From assembly GCA_024346935.1 (NCBI GenBank), contig AP024878.1:2418001-2482000 (forward strand): a stretch of 64,000 nt of DNA. The letters run 5' to 3'. The notes under the pieces are model-generated. The model was not told the DNA's origin and did not search any database. It saw only the letters and a program-made list of their open reading frames with translations. The stretch is from Vibrio inusitatus. Its GTDB lineage: Bacteria > Pseudomonadota > Gammaproteobacteria > Enterobacterales > Vibrionaceae. This document shows, one piece after another, positions 11,534-23,560 of the stretch. Numbering within the stretch: position 1 is the first letter of the stretch; every line of letters starts with the position of its first letter. The translations under genes and the position numbers were made by a program.

Positions 11534-12257
11534 AGATGACCAATGGACGAATCCATTTTTGCCCCTTGGATACCACGACCTTAGCGCCAAATCGAGCACC
11601 AATAAATCCGCCAACAGCCATGACGAGACCAATTTTCCATATAGGCAAACCTGCAATAATAAAAAAAGTCAGCGCGGCAATATTCGATGTAAAGTTCAAC
11701 ACCTTAGTTCTGGCGGTAGCCTCCACCAGTGAAAAATGTCCGATAGCTACAAAACAAACCGTAAAGATTGAGCCCGTTCCTGGTCCAAAGAAACCATCAT
11801 AAAATCCAACACCACCACCGATCATCAAGGCAAACATCGCCTCAGACATTGTTTGTTTACCAGCAGATTCACGAGTCTGTGGTGCCAATAAAAAATACAG
11901 AGAAATCAAAATCAGTAGCGCAGGAATAAGACTGGTTAGAAGGCTGGCATCAACAAACTGTACCGCTTCAGCGCCTATTGCTGCACCAATAAAAGTACAA
12001 ACAATCGCAAGACGCATTTCTTTCAGGTTAACCAAGCCATTACGAACAAAATAAAAGCTAGCAGAGAAACTGCCAAATGAGCTCTGAAGCTTATTCGTCG
12101 CAAGCGCTTGCGTTGGAGGCACACCTGCTGCCAATAAAGCAGGAAGTGTCAGAAGCCCACCACCACCAGCCATAGCATCGATAAACCCTGCTAAGCCGGC
12201 AACAAAAAATAAAAATGTAAGAACTTCGAAGCTGACTTCCATGTATGAAGGGGCCAT
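11448..12257 (-). CDS. TSUP (TauE/SafE) family membrane permease, YfcA-like
   Basis: A 269-residue polytopic protein of the sulfite exporter TauE/SafE family. It has the N-terminal signature GFIDAMAGGGGLLTLPALL followed by ALATNKLQSSFGS, and a second half with GFYDGFFGPGTGSIF, i.e. two homologous four-helix halves. The family moves anions such as sulfite, sulfoacetate or thiosulfate, and the substrate here cannot be told. No strong Shine-Dalgarno sequence is visible; a second ATG at 12242 (MEVSFE) is possible. The stop lies 86 bp inside the 3' end of the convergent LysR gene. Both reading frames continue family-typical sequence into the overlap, so neither looks truncated. Confidence 0.87.
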   Translation of the reverse strand: MAPSYMEVSFEVLTFLFFVAGLAGFIDAMAGGGGLLTLPALLAAGVPPTQALATNKLQSSFGSFSASFYFVRNGLVNLKEMRLAIVCTFIGAAIGAEAVQFVDASLLTSLIPALLILISLYFLLAPQTRESAGKQTMSEAMFALMIGGGVGFYDGFFGPGTGSIFTVCFVAIGHFSLVEATARTKVLNFTSNIAALTFFIIAGLPIWKIGLVMAVGGFIGARFGAKVVVSKGQKWIRPLVIFMSMTMALKLLWEQHQQWFQSVFSLFHF

Positions 12258-12369
12258 TTAATAATGTTAGAGCAATACATTATCATTGTGACTGAGGTCA
12301 CAATAGCGAATTCTACGCAAGCAACTCATTCCTAAAATTCATCAATGTGAAAACAAAAATAACACGCAG

Positions 12370-12392
12370 AAAAAAGCCCGCATAAAGCGGGC
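12370..12392 (-). terminator. Rho-independent terminator of carAB
   Basis: On the minus strand GCCCGC-TTTAT-GCGGGC is followed by TTTTTT, about 60 bp after the carB stop. Confidence 0.9.
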
Positions 12393-12451
12393 AAATGAGG
12401 TTGTCATGGCGGAGGCTATACCCCCGCCTATTTATTATTTTTAAATCGTTT

Positions 12452-15682
<3,231 letters not shown>

Positions 15683-15698
15683 TTTTCTCTACTCCAAC

Positions 15699-16838
15699 TT
15701 ACGCTTTGTGTTCTTTAATCAGGTCAATGAAATGGTCAAATAGCGGCGCTGCGTCATGTGGACCAGGACTCGCTTCTGGGTGACCTTGGAAGCTAAACGC
15801 TGGCTTATCGGTGCGGTGAATACCTTGCAAAGAGCCATCAAATAGTGATTTATGCGTTGCGCGTAAGTTAGCTGGTAGTGTTTCTTCATCAGCAGCAAAG
15901 CCGTGGTTCTGAGAAGTAATCATCACTACATCACGATCTAGGTCTTTAACAGGATGATTGGCACCGTGGTGACCAAACTTCATCTTCACTGTTTTAGCAC
16001 CAGAGGCCAAAGCTAGGATTTGGTGACCAAGACAGATACCGAAAATAGGTAAGCCTTTGTCCAAGAAAGTCTGTGTTGCTTCAATTGCATAAGTACATGG
16101 AGCTGGGTCACCAGGACCATTCGAAAGGAACACGCCGTCAGGGTTCATAGCGAGTACTTCTTCCGCAGAGGTTTCCGCAGGAACTACTGTTAGGCGGCAA
16201 CCACGGTCAACAAGCATGCGTAGGATGTTGCGCTTTGCACCGAAGTCGTAGGCAACAACGTGATATGGCAGTTCTGAGTCATCTTTCGCTTCAGGAAGAC
16301 CACCCGTGAGCGTCCACGAACCTTGTTTCCATTGATACGCTTCTTTTGTTGTAACCTCTTTCGCAAGATCCATTCCTTTTAGGCCAGGGAATTCTTTTGC
16401 TTTAGCAAGAGCTAGAGCTTCGTCAAGGTTGTTACCAGCCACAACGCAACCGTTCTGCGCACCTTTCTCACGTAGAATACGAGTTAGTTTACGCGTATCT
16501 ATGTCTGCAATGCCGACAATGTTTTGAGACTTAAGGTAATCAGAAAGGGTTTGTTCGTTACGGAAGTTAGAAGCGATAAGAGGGAGATCGCGAATCACAA
16601 GGCCTTGAGCATGAATTGAAGTAGATTCTTCATCTTCGGAATTGGTTCCGGTGTTGCCTATGTGAGGGTAAGTAAGAGTAACGATCTGTTGAGAGTAGGA
16701 AGGATCAGTAAGAATTTCTTGGTACCCCGTCATCGAGGTATTAAAAACAACTTCTCCAACAGCAGAGCCTACAGCTCCAATCGCTACACCGCGGAACACA
16801 GTCCCATCTTCAAGGACTAATATTGCTGGCTTATTCAA
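15699..16838 (-). CDS. carA: carbamoyl-phosphate synthase small (glutaminase) subunit, TTG start
   Basis: Class I glutamine amidotransferase subunit that releases ammonia for CarB. The catalytic Cys269 sits in FGICLGHQ, with the His/Glu partners in FQGHPEAS. The N-terminal half carries the CarA-specific domain ([19 protein letters not shown]). The open frame could begin at a TTG at 16850, but that codon overlaps the GGAGG Shine-Dalgarno sequence (16844-16848). The second TTG, at 16838, is 5 bases downstream of it and gives [12 protein letters not shown], 379 residues. Catalytic Cys then takes number 269, as in E. coli CarA. A TTG start is unusual and should limit translation. The region upstream holds a strong promoter and several operator-like sites. 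Confidence 0.95.
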   Translation of the reverse strand: MNKPAILVLEDGTVFRGVAIGAVGSAVGEVVFNTSMTGYQEILTDPSYSQQIVTLTYPHIGNTGTNSEDEESTSIHAQGLVIRDLPLIASNFRNEQTLSDYLKSQNIVGIADIDTRKLTRILREKGAQNGCVVAGNNLDEALALAKAKEFPGLKGMDLAKEVTTKEAYQWKQGSWTLTGGLPEAKDDSELPYHVVAYDFGAKRNILRMLVDRGCRLTVVPAETSAEEVLAMNPDGVFLSNGPGDPAPCTYAIEATQTFLDKGLPIFGICLGHQILALASGAKTVKMKFGHHGANHPVKDLDRDVVMITSQNHGFAADEETLPANLRATHKSLFDGSLQGIHRTDKPAFSFQGHPEASPGPHDAAPLFDHFIDLIKEHKA

Positions 16839-16852
16839 GACAACCTCCAAAC

Positions 16853-16880
16853 AAATAAATATGCGAAATTAATAAATTAA
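16853..16880 (-). promoter_or_regulatory. possible ArgR boxes before carA
   Basis: Read on the minus strand, TTTATTAATTT and GCATATTTATTTG lie just upstream of the carA Shine-Dalgarno sequence. They resemble degenerate ARG boxes and occupy the position of the arginine-regulated second promoter of enteric carAB. Matches are poor and the DNA is AT-rich. Confidence 0.25.
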
Positions 16881-16891
16881 ATTTCAAGTAC

Positions 16892-16919
16892 CTATCTCTA
16901 TATGAGATAGATCACATTT
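16892..16919 (-). promoter_or_regulatory. CRP-like site overlapping a 7 bp inverted repeat in the carA leader
   Basis: On the minus strand AAATGTGATCTATCTCATA contains a perfect left half of the CRP consensus (AAATGTGATCTA). The right half is TCATA, one mismatch from TCACA at the standard 6-base spacing. It overlaps a perfect inverted repeat, CTATCTC-TATAT-GAGATAG (16892-16910). It lies about 20-45 bp downstream of the predicted carA transcription start, where a bound protein would block elongation or control a second start. Confidence 0.4.
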
Positions 16920-16943
16920 GCTGAACTCAGACAAATTGGCGGT

Positions 16944-16972
16944 ATTCTAATGAGGCACCACACTATTGTCAA
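16944..16972 (-). promoter_or_regulatory. carA promoter
   Basis: On the minus strand a perfect TTGACA (16967-16972), a 17 bp spacer and TAGAAT (16944-16949). The predicted transcription start is near 16937, leaving a leader of about 100 bases. Confidence 0.8.
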
Positions 16973-17138
16973 ATAAACGGCAGATAAAAACTAAACTTTT
17001 TAACCATCATCTATTGTTTACATTATGAAACCCGTAAAACCCAGACTTAACCTTACTTTCTTAGTGTGAAAACCGCAGAAACCCTATCAAAGGCACTGAT
17101 TTCCCCTCTACTATCACAGAAATACGATCCAAAAAAAA

Positions 17139-17154
17139 TAGCAAACGTTAACCC
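17139..17154. promoter_or_regulatory. candidate PurR operator upstream of carA
   Basis: TAGCAAACGTTAACCC contains the 9 bp core GCAAACGTT of the PurR consensus (ACGCAAACGTTTGCGT), with decay in the right half. It lies about 200 bp upstream of the carA promoter. Purine control of carAB by PurR is known in E. coli, which makes the site plausible. The rest of 16973-17265 is AT-rich and shows nothing else I can name. Confidence 0.45.
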
Positions 17155-17265
17155 GAATAGTTAACCATTAAAAACAATCAATTTTATGCAAATCCAAGAC
17201 CAAACCACAGAAAACAACATTAAAGTTTACTAAAATTTGCTTTTAGACCGTTACAAAATTTGAAG

Positions 17266-17296
17266 CAAAAAAAAACGCCAGCAAATGCTGGCGTTT
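17266..17296 (-). terminator. Rho-independent terminator of dapB
   Basis: On the minus strand AAACGCCAGCA-TT-TGCTGGCGTTT is followed by a run of T residues; it directly abuts the dapB stop. Confidence 0.9.
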
Positions 17297-17298
17297 AT

Positions 17299-18180
<882 letters not shown>

Positions 18181-18188
18181 TCACATCT

Positions 18189-18350
18189 ATACCAATCACA
18201 CTAAGTAAGTGTTCATAAATAGCGCAGAAAAAACACTCGAGAACAAGGCAGAATTTTTCGATAAGTAGTTATTCTACAATCAAAAATCCTAAAGCAGTTG
18301 TCGAGTATTTTGGCCAGCTAGAATAATCAGTTATTTGGTACGATTGGTAT
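18189..18350. repeat. palindromic MITE-like repeat, copy B with intact ends
   Basis: A 162 bp element with perfect 9 bp terminal inverted repeats, ATACCAATC (18189-18197) and GATTGGTAT (18342-18350). The interior is itself palindromic: AAAACACTCGAGAAC on the left matches the reverse complement of GTTGTCGAGTATTTT on the right at 13 of 15 positions. It is homologous along its length to 2521-2671. It has no open frame of note and lies between dapB and the end of mutT. Its right end supplies the first base of the mutT stop codon as read on the plus strand (T of TCA). Confidence 0.88.
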
Positions 18351-18751
18351 CAATCGCAAAAATGTTGGATCACCGCTTTCACTACTGGAACGTTAGCTTC
18401 AGGAAAGGCATAGCTAGCTAATTCAGGTACGGTGACCCACTGCCCTAGTTGCCCTTCTTTACCGTAAGGCTTACCTTCAAAACTATGAATTAACAAGAAA
18501 TCAAAGCTCAGCGACTTATCGGTATAGTCAAAATCAAAATGCTGGAATGACTCACTGTGTAAACCCTGAATACCAATCTCTTCGAATAGCTCTCTTTCTA
18601 TAGCATCACTAATAGATTCATTATCTTCTACTTTTCCTCCAGGAAACTCCCAGAAGCCACCTTTGTGGGCACTATCAGGGCGTTTTGTTATATATACCTG
18701 TGTCTTTTCTGGATTAAAGATAATTCCAGCAACAATATGTACTCTCTTCAT
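18350..18751 (-). CDS. mutT: 8-oxo-dGTP diphosphatase (Nudix)
   Basis: Sanitises the nucleotide pool by hydrolysing 8-oxo-dGTP to the monophosphate, which prevents A:T to C:G transversions. The 133-residue protein has a complete Nudix box near residues 37-59, with GGKVEDNE followed by RELFEEIGI, so the GX5EX7REUXEEXGU pattern is intact. It lies downstream of secA on the same strand, as in E. coli, but separated by a terminator. The C-terminus (HFCD) ends exactly where a palindromic repeat begins, so the repeat may have supplied or fixed the present stop codon. Confidence 0.95.
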   Translation of the reverse strand: MKRVHIVAGIIFNPEKTQVYITKRPDSAHKGGFWEFPGGKVEDNESISDAIERELFEEIGIQGLHSESFQHFDFDYTDKSLSFDFLLIHSFEGKPYGKEGQLGQWVTVPELASYAFPEANVPVVKAVIQHFCD

Positions 18752-18772
18752 TTGCTCTCCTTTTCAGGCAAA

Positions 18773-18800
18773 AAAAGAGCCGCTAAAGCGACTCTTCTTA
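18773..18800 (-). terminator. Rho-independent terminator of secA
   Basis: On the minus strand AAGAGTCGC-TTTA-GCGGCTCTT runs into TTTTTTT, about 30 bp after the secA stop and just before mutT. Confidence 0.85.
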
Positions 18801-18828
18801 GTATATCCACAATTACCTAAATGAATAA

Positions 18829-21555
18829 TTAAGCAATTTTACCATGGCACTGTTTGTACTTCTTACCAGAACCACATGGGCAAGGTTCATTACGACCAAC
18901 CTTTTGCTCATTACGAACAGGTGTTTGAGTCGCCGCTTCAGATTGTTCGTCATCTGCTAACTGGCTTTCAGCTGTTTGATGTTGAGCTTGCGCCATACGC
19001 GCAGCAGCTTCCGCTTGAGCTTGACGCTGAGCTTCCATGCGTTCAACTTCTTCTTGCTGTTGTACGCGAACCTTACTAAGGATAGTAATCACGTCTGTCT
19101 TAAGAGTTTCTAATAGACCCTCAAACAGCTCAAATGATTCACGCTTATATTCTTGTTTCGGGTTTTTCTGTGCATAGCCACGCAAGTGAATACCTTGACG
19201 TAGGTGATCCATTGCCGCCAAGTGTTCTTTCCAAAGCCCGTCTAGAGACTGCAGCATGACAGACTTTTCAAAGTTACGTAGCACTGATGCACCAACAACC
19301 TCTTCTTTCTGCTTGTACACTTCAACCGCAGTATTCTGGATCTTCTCACGCAATGCTTCTTCGTAAAGTTTGTCGTCTTCGTCTAGCCAAGTTTGAATTG
19401 GTAGGTCTAGATCGAAATCTGACTTCATTCGTTTTTCAAGGCCTTCGATGTCCCACATCTCTTCTAAAGATTGAGGCAAAATGTATTCATTGATTGTGCT
19501 ATGAACTACGTCTTCACGGTTTTGCTCAATCATCTCGCTGATGTCGTCAACTTCCATCAACTCATCGCGCAATTCGTAAACCACTTTACGCTGATCGTTG
19601 GCAACGTCATCGTACTCAAGGAGCTGCTTACGAATATCAAAGTTGCGGCCTTCAACTTTACGTTGTGCCTTTTCAATAGAGCGAGAAAGCATCTTACTCT
19701 CAATCGCTTCACCTTCATCCATTCCAGACTGAATCAAGCCTGCCATGCGCTCTGATGTAAAGATACGTAACAATGAATCTTCCATCGATAGGTAGAAGCG
19801 AGACGAACCTGCGTCACCCTGACGACCAGAACGACCACGTAGCTGGTTATCGATACGGCGAGATTCATGGCGCTCAGTACCAATGATGTGCAAACCACCA
19901 GACTCTAATACAGCGTCATGAACTTGTTTCCACTCTTGTTTGATCTTCTCGACTTGCTCTTCAGATGGGTTGTCTAGCGCTTCAATTTCCGCTTTCCAGT
20001 TACCACCCAATACGATATCGGTACCACGACCAGCCATGTTCGTTGCGATAGTGACCGCACCTGGCATACCTGCACCGGCAACAATCTCAGCTTCACGTTC
20101 ATGGAATTTTGCATTCAGAACGTTATGCTTGATTTTCGCTTCTTTCAAAGCATTCGATAGAAGCTCTGATTTCTCGATAGATACGGTACCCACTAATGAT
20201 GGTTGTCCCGCGACTACACGCTCTTTGATATCTTCAATAATAGCGGCAAATTTCTCTGCCTCAGTACGATAAACCACATCAGGCATATCGTTACGAACCA
20301 TAGGCTTGTTGGTTGGGATAACCACTGTTTCTAGGCCATAGATAGACTGGAACTCAAATGCTTCAGTATCTGCAGTACCTGTCATACCTGATAGTTTGTC
20401 GTATAGACGGAAGTAGTTCTGGAAGGTAATCGATGCCAGCGTCTGGTTTTCGTTTTGGATCTTAACGCCTTCTTTCGCTTCAACAGCTTGATGAAGACCT
20501 TCAGACCAACGACGACCTGGCATAGTACGACCAGTGTGCTCATCAACGATAACCACTTCGCCTTCTTCGTTCACAATGTAATCAACATTGCGCTCAAACA
20601 ATACATGTGCTCGAAGTGCAGCATTCACATGATGAAGTAGACTGATGTTGGTTGGAGAGTAAAGTGTATCACCCTCTTCCATCAGACCGTTCTTAACCAT
20701 AAGTTCTTCAACGAACTCTTGGCCCGTCTCAGTTAGATAAACTTGCTTAGACTTCTCATCTAAAGTGTAGTGACCATCACCACGGTACTCTTCGCTATCC
20801 TCTTTATCTTGTTTCTCAAGATGTGGAATTAGCGTATTAATGCGGGTGTAAAGATCAGAGCTATCTTCTGCAGGACCCGAAATAATAAGTGGAGTTCGAG
20901 CCTCATCGATTAGAATTGAGTCAACCTCATCGACGACTGCAAAGAAACGCTCACGTTGCACGCGGTCTTCGCCACGAAATGCCATGTTGTCACGTAGGTA
21001 ATCGAAACCGAACTCGTTGTTTGTTCCATACAGAATATCTGCTTGATACGCTTCTTTCTTCGCTGGAGGCGCCATGTTTGGCACGTTCACACCGACTGTC
21101 ATTCCAAGGAATTCAAATAGTGGACGGTTAGTCTCGGCATCACGGCTTGCCAAGTAGTCGTTCACAGTAACGATGTGAACGCCTTTGCCTGTTAGAGCGT
21201 TTAGGTATGCCGGTAGTGTTGCAGTTAGGGTCTTACCCTCACCCGTACGCATCTCAGCGATCTGGCTATCATTTAGTACCATACCACCAATAAGCTGCAC
21301 GTCGAAGTGACGCATGCCGTATACACGCTTTGACGCTTCACGTACGGTTGCAAATGCATGAGGTAGTAGTTGCTCTAGAGTTTCTCCTTGCTCTAGACGC
21401 TGACGGAACTCAACCGTTTTAGCTTTTAGTTCTTCGTCACTTAGCTTTTCGTAATCTGGTTCGTAGCTATTGATCTCTTTAACGATCTTACGAAGACGGC
21501 GAAGAGTACGGTCGTTTCGACTGCCAATTACCTTTGTCAGTAGCTTAGTTATCAT
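18829..21555 (-). CDS. secA: preprotein translocase ATPase
   Basis: The motor that pushes unfolded preproteins through SecYEG, 908 residues. The Walker A motif MRTGEGKT is near residue 102, and the DEAD-type Walker B is in [15 protein letters not shown] (about 208-222). They are followed by the preprotein cross-linking domain, the second nucleotide-binding fold (GTDIVLGG) and the helical scaffold. At the C-terminus is the zinc-binding tail [17 protein letters not shown], preceded by a Gln/Ala-rich linker. The length is near that of E. coli SecA (901). The enteric regulator gene secM is not present upstream; the 283 bp gap leads instead to divergent dciA. Confidence 0.98.
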   Translation of the reverse strand: MITKLLTKVIGSRNDRTLRRLRKIVKEINSYEPDYEKLSDEELKAKTVEFRQRLEQGETLEQLLPHAFATVREASKRVYGMRHFDVQLIGGMVLNDSQIAEMRTGEGKTLTATLPAYLNALTGKGVHIVTVNDYLASRDAETNRPLFEFLGMTVGVNVPNMAPPAKKEAYQADILYGTNNEFGFDYLRDNMAFRGEDRVQRERFFAVVDEVDSILIDEARTPLIISGPAEDSSDLYTRINTLIPHLEKQDKEDSEEYRGDGHYTLDEKSKQVYLTETGQEFVEELMVKNGLMEEGDTLYSPTNISLLHHVNAALRAHVLFERNVDYIVNEEGEVVIVDEHTGRTMPGRRWSEGLHQAVEAKEGVKIQNENQTLASITFQNYFRLYDKLSGMTGTADTEAFEFQSIYGLETVVIPTNKPMVRNDMPDVVYRTEAEKFAAIIEDIKERVVAGQPSLVGTVSIEKSELLSNALKEAKIKHNVLNAKFHEREAEIVAGAGMPGAVTIATNMAGRGTDIVLGGNWKAEIEALDNPSEEQVEKIKQEWKQVHDAVLESGGLHIIGTERHESRRIDNQLRGRSGRQGDAGSSRFYLSMEDSLLRIFTSERMAGLIQSGMDEGEAIESKMLSRSIEKAQRKVEGRNFDIRKQLLEYDDVANDQRKVVYELRDELMEVDDISEMIEQNREDVVHSTINEYILPQSLEEMWDIEGLEKRMKSDFDLDLPIQTWLDEDDKLYEEALREKIQNTAVEVYKQKEEVVGASVLRNFEKSVMLQSLDGLWKEHLAAMDHLRQGIHLRGYAQKNPKQEYKRESFELFEGLLETLKTDVITILSKVRVQQQEEVERMEAQRQAQAEAAARMAQAQHQTAESQLADDEQSEAATQTPVRNEQKVGRNEPCPCGSGKKYKQCHGKIA

Positions 21556-21632
21556 TGTTATCGTTTCTCTTGTTGTGGATCGCTGAGATCCAAAATACTT
21601 GTTCAGCTTGTCTATCTATTAAGCGAGTGCTA

Positions 21633-21663
21633 ATTATATTGAGTTCAAAGCAAGCAATTTCAA
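21633..21663 (-). promoter_or_regulatory. candidate secA promoter
   Basis: On the minus strand TTGAAA (21658-21663), 19 bp and a perfect TATAAT (21633-21638), about 80 bp before the secA start. The long spacer lowers confidence. A small hairpin, GGATC-GCTGA-GATCC, follows in the leader. Confidence 0.4.
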
Positions 21664-21799
21664 GCTTCAAGCTAGATTTAATGCGCTCTAGTGTATGAAA
21701 TTTTGATGTTGTCCACCATTAGAAACTGGTTTAGTTTGAACAAGCTTCTACTTTTTCCTGCGTATTGACTAAAGATAAAGCGAATCAAAGGCCGAGGCG

Positions 21800-21808
21800 T
21801 GATAAAAT
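21800..21808 (+). promoter_or_regulatory. candidate extended -10 promoter of dciA
   Basis: TGATAAAAT (TGn plus TAAAAT), about 30 bp upstream of the dciA GTG start. Confidence 0.4.
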
Positions 21809-21838
21809 TACCCTGTTACCCTTCATTAAGGCATAGCT

Positions 21839-22294
21839 GTGCGAGACCATAGACCGACACTCACTGAAGACGTTATCAAGAACACCAAACTTGGTTCAAT
21901 CCAAGAGCATGCTGCTACCATCAATAAATTGAATAACACCGTTCTTGATTTACTTCCAAAAGAGATCAGGCGTTATTGTCGTGTAGCTAACTGTCGTGGT
22001 AGTCAGTTAATTCTAGAGGTCGCAAATGCCTCGATCATGATGAAGCTTAACTATGACCGCTTGTACTTACTATCCCAATTGAGACAGCAAGGCTTTGCCC
22101 GTCTTATTAATATAGAAGTAAAGGTATGTCCCGACCTCTATAAAAGCGATCAATTGTTCGTTGCAGAGAAACAAGCCCCTTCTCGTCCTCCGCTATCACA
22201 AAGCACAGCAGATAATTTGAATATGCTAGCCGAAATGGCTCCAGACAAGATCAAACAACGATTACAGAATATAGCGAAGCTCGCAGAGAAGTAG
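21839..22294 (+). CDS. dciA: DciA, DnaB helicase loader/operator (DUF721), GTG start
   Basis: A 151-residue DUF721 protein. DciA is the ancestral partner that helps load the replicative helicase DnaB in bacteria lacking a DnaC/DnaI-type loader, and the Vibrio protein has been studied. The conserved domain lies at about residues 18-110 (LNNTVLDLLP, CRVANCRGSQLILEVANAS, LRQQGFARLINIEVKV), a KH-like fold in the family. The C-terminal part is polar and probably flexible. The GTG at 21839 follows AAGG (21828-21831) at a 7-base spacing. It diverges from secA and faces lpxC, with a 73 bp palindrome and a bidirectional terminator between. Confidence 0.88.
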   Translation: MRDHRPTLTEDVIKNTKLGSIQEHAATINKLNNTVLDLLPKEIRRYCRVANCRGSQLILEVANASIMMKLNYDRLYLLSQLRQQGFARLINIEVKVCPDLYKSDQLFVAEKQAPSRPPLSQSTADNLNMLAEMAPDKIKQRLQNIAKLAEK

Positions 22295-22376
22295 GATATT
22301 AGCTTTCAGCCTAACCTTGATACACACCTCGGATATGACATTCTAGTAGGCATTGAAATACATACGCCAAACAAAC

Positions 22377-22449
22377 CGTCGTCCTCGAGCACTTCTATCG
22401 GGGACCTCTTATAGAAACAGATGCCCGATAAGAGCACTCGGGCACGACG
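22377..22449. repeat. 73 bp imperfect palindrome, REP/MITE-like
   Basis: The left arm starts CGTCGTCCTCGAGCAC, and the reverse complement of the right arm starts CGTCGTGCCCGAGTGC. The two arms match over about 30 bases with few mismatches (ATCGGG / CCCGAT and CTCTTAT / ATAAGAG are further pairs), around a short centre. It is more GC-rich than its surroundings and unrelated to the 160 bp repeats. It probably is one copy of a dispersed palindromic repeat, and in RNA it would fold as a long hairpin at the end of the dciA transcript. Confidence 0.75.
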
Positions 22450-22496
22450 AAGCCTCGAAAGTCAGGCTATCAGCTATCAGTTAAGAAAATCAGATA

Positions 22497-22527
22497 CAAA
22501 AAAAGCAGCCATTGGCTGCTTTTTTAT
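22497..22527. terminator. bidirectional terminator between dciA and lpxC
   Basis: AAAAAAAGCAGCC-ATT-GGCTGCTTTTTT is symmetric, so it can end dciA transcripts on the plus strand and the dcw/lpxC transcript on the minus strand. Confidence 0.9.
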
Positions 22528-22549
22528 TAGAATACTTTCTAGGTAGCAA

Positions 22550-23467
22550 TTACGCTAGAACCATATTTGGTTCAGCAAATGCCACTGGTGAGCCAGCTTC
22601 TTCTTCGAAGGTAGCCCATTCCCATGCTTCTTGGTCAGCAAGAACGGCACGAAGAAGTTGGTTATTCAGGCCATGACCCGATTTGAATGCACGTAATTCA
22701 CCTACGATAGGAGAACCACACATGTACATATCACCAATAGCATCAAGTACTTTGTGAGTTACAAACTCATTAGAGAAACGTAAGCCGTCTTCGTTAAGAA
22801 TTCGGTATTCGTCCAATACGATTGCACAGTCAAAGCTACCGCCTAGACATAGGTTTTGAGACTGAAGGTACTCAATATCACGCATAAAACCAAAAGTACG
22901 AGCGCGAGAGATCTCTTTGACGAATGATTTCGAAGAGAAATCGAACAACATGTGTTGCTCATCTGAATCGATCGCTGGGTGCTCAAATTCGATCTCAAAA
23001 TCCAGGCGGAAACCGTCATAAGGAACAAGTTCTGCCCACTTATCACCATCTTCTACACGAACTGGTTTTTTGATTCGAATGAAACGCTTAGCTGCATTTT
23101 GTACCTGGATACCCGCTGATTGCAGCAAGTATACGAATGGGCTAGCACTGCCATCCATAATAGGGATTTCAGGTGCATCTACCTCGATAATAATATTATC
23201 GATACCCATACCAGCAAGCGCGGCATTCAAGTGTTCAACGGTAGAAATGCGCACGCCTTCATCGTTAACAAGAGCTGTACAAAGCATTGTATCGCGTACA
23301 GAGTTAGCATCCGCAGGGAAGTCCACTGCAGGTTCTAGATCTGTTCTACGGTAAATAACACCTGTATTAGTTGCTGCAGGGCGAAGCGTTAATGTCACTT
23401 TGCGCCCAGAGTGCAGTCCCACTCCAGTTGTTTTGACAATCTCTTTTAAAGTACGCTGCCTAATCAT
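22550..23467 (-). CDS. lpxC: UDP-3-O-acyl-N-acetylglucosamine deacetylase
   Basis: A zinc deacetylase and the committed step of lipid A synthesis; 305 residues, cytoplasmic. Zinc ligands and catalytic residues are visible: His79 in [10 protein letters not shown], the [11 protein letters not shown] motif near 237-247 (His and Asp ligands), and the catalytic SGHGLNN His near 265. The C-terminus (EPNMVLA) is the hydrophobic type that in E. coli serves as an FtsH degradation signal. It is the last gene of the dcw cluster, 93 bp after ftsZ, and has a candidate promoter of its own in that gap. Confidence 0.97.
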   Translation of the reverse strand: MIRQRTLKEIVKTTGVGLHSGRKVTLTLRPAATNTGVIYRRTDLEPAVDFPADANSVRDTMLCTALVNDEGVRISTVEHLNAALAGMGIDNIIIEVDAPEIPIMDGSASPFVYLLQSAGIQVQNAAKRFIRIKKPVRVEDGDKWAELVPYDGFRLDFEIEFEHPAIDSDEQHMLFDFSSKSFVKEISRARTFGFMRDIEYLQSQNLCLGGSFDCAIVLDEYRILNEDGLRFSNEFVTHKVLDAIGDMYMCGSPIVGELRAFKSGHGLNNQLLRAVLADQEAWEWATFEEEAGSPVAFAEPNMVLA

Positions 23468-23520
23468 GCAATACCTCTCATTAAAGCAAATTTGCTAGCT
23501 GTTTATCAGCTTGGTCGCAC

Positions 23521-23552
23521 ATCCTACCAGTTTTTTGACAATTGTCAAAAAA
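23521..23552 (-). promoter_or_regulatory. lpxC promoter built into a 22 bp perfect palindrome
   Basis: 23531-23552 is a perfect palindrome, with arms TTTTTTGACAA and its complement. On the minus strand its TTGACA (23543-23548) is followed after 16 bp by TAGGAT (23521-23526), about 54 bp before the lpxC start. A protein binding the palindrome would cover the -35. The symmetric TTGACA on the plus strand has no matching -10. Confidence 0.6.
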
Positions 23553-23560
23553 TTGAACAA

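Noticed and set aside
16973..17265. A gene or small RNA in the AT-rich stretch upstream of carA
   Set aside because: No open frame, no hairpin with a T-run and no promoter pair facing it; only the PurR-like site stands out.
19471..20272. Long plus-strand frames of 94 and 110 codons opposite secA
   Set aside because: Typical antisense shadows in a highly conserved gene; no ribosome-binding site, and the secA protein motifs account for the sequence.
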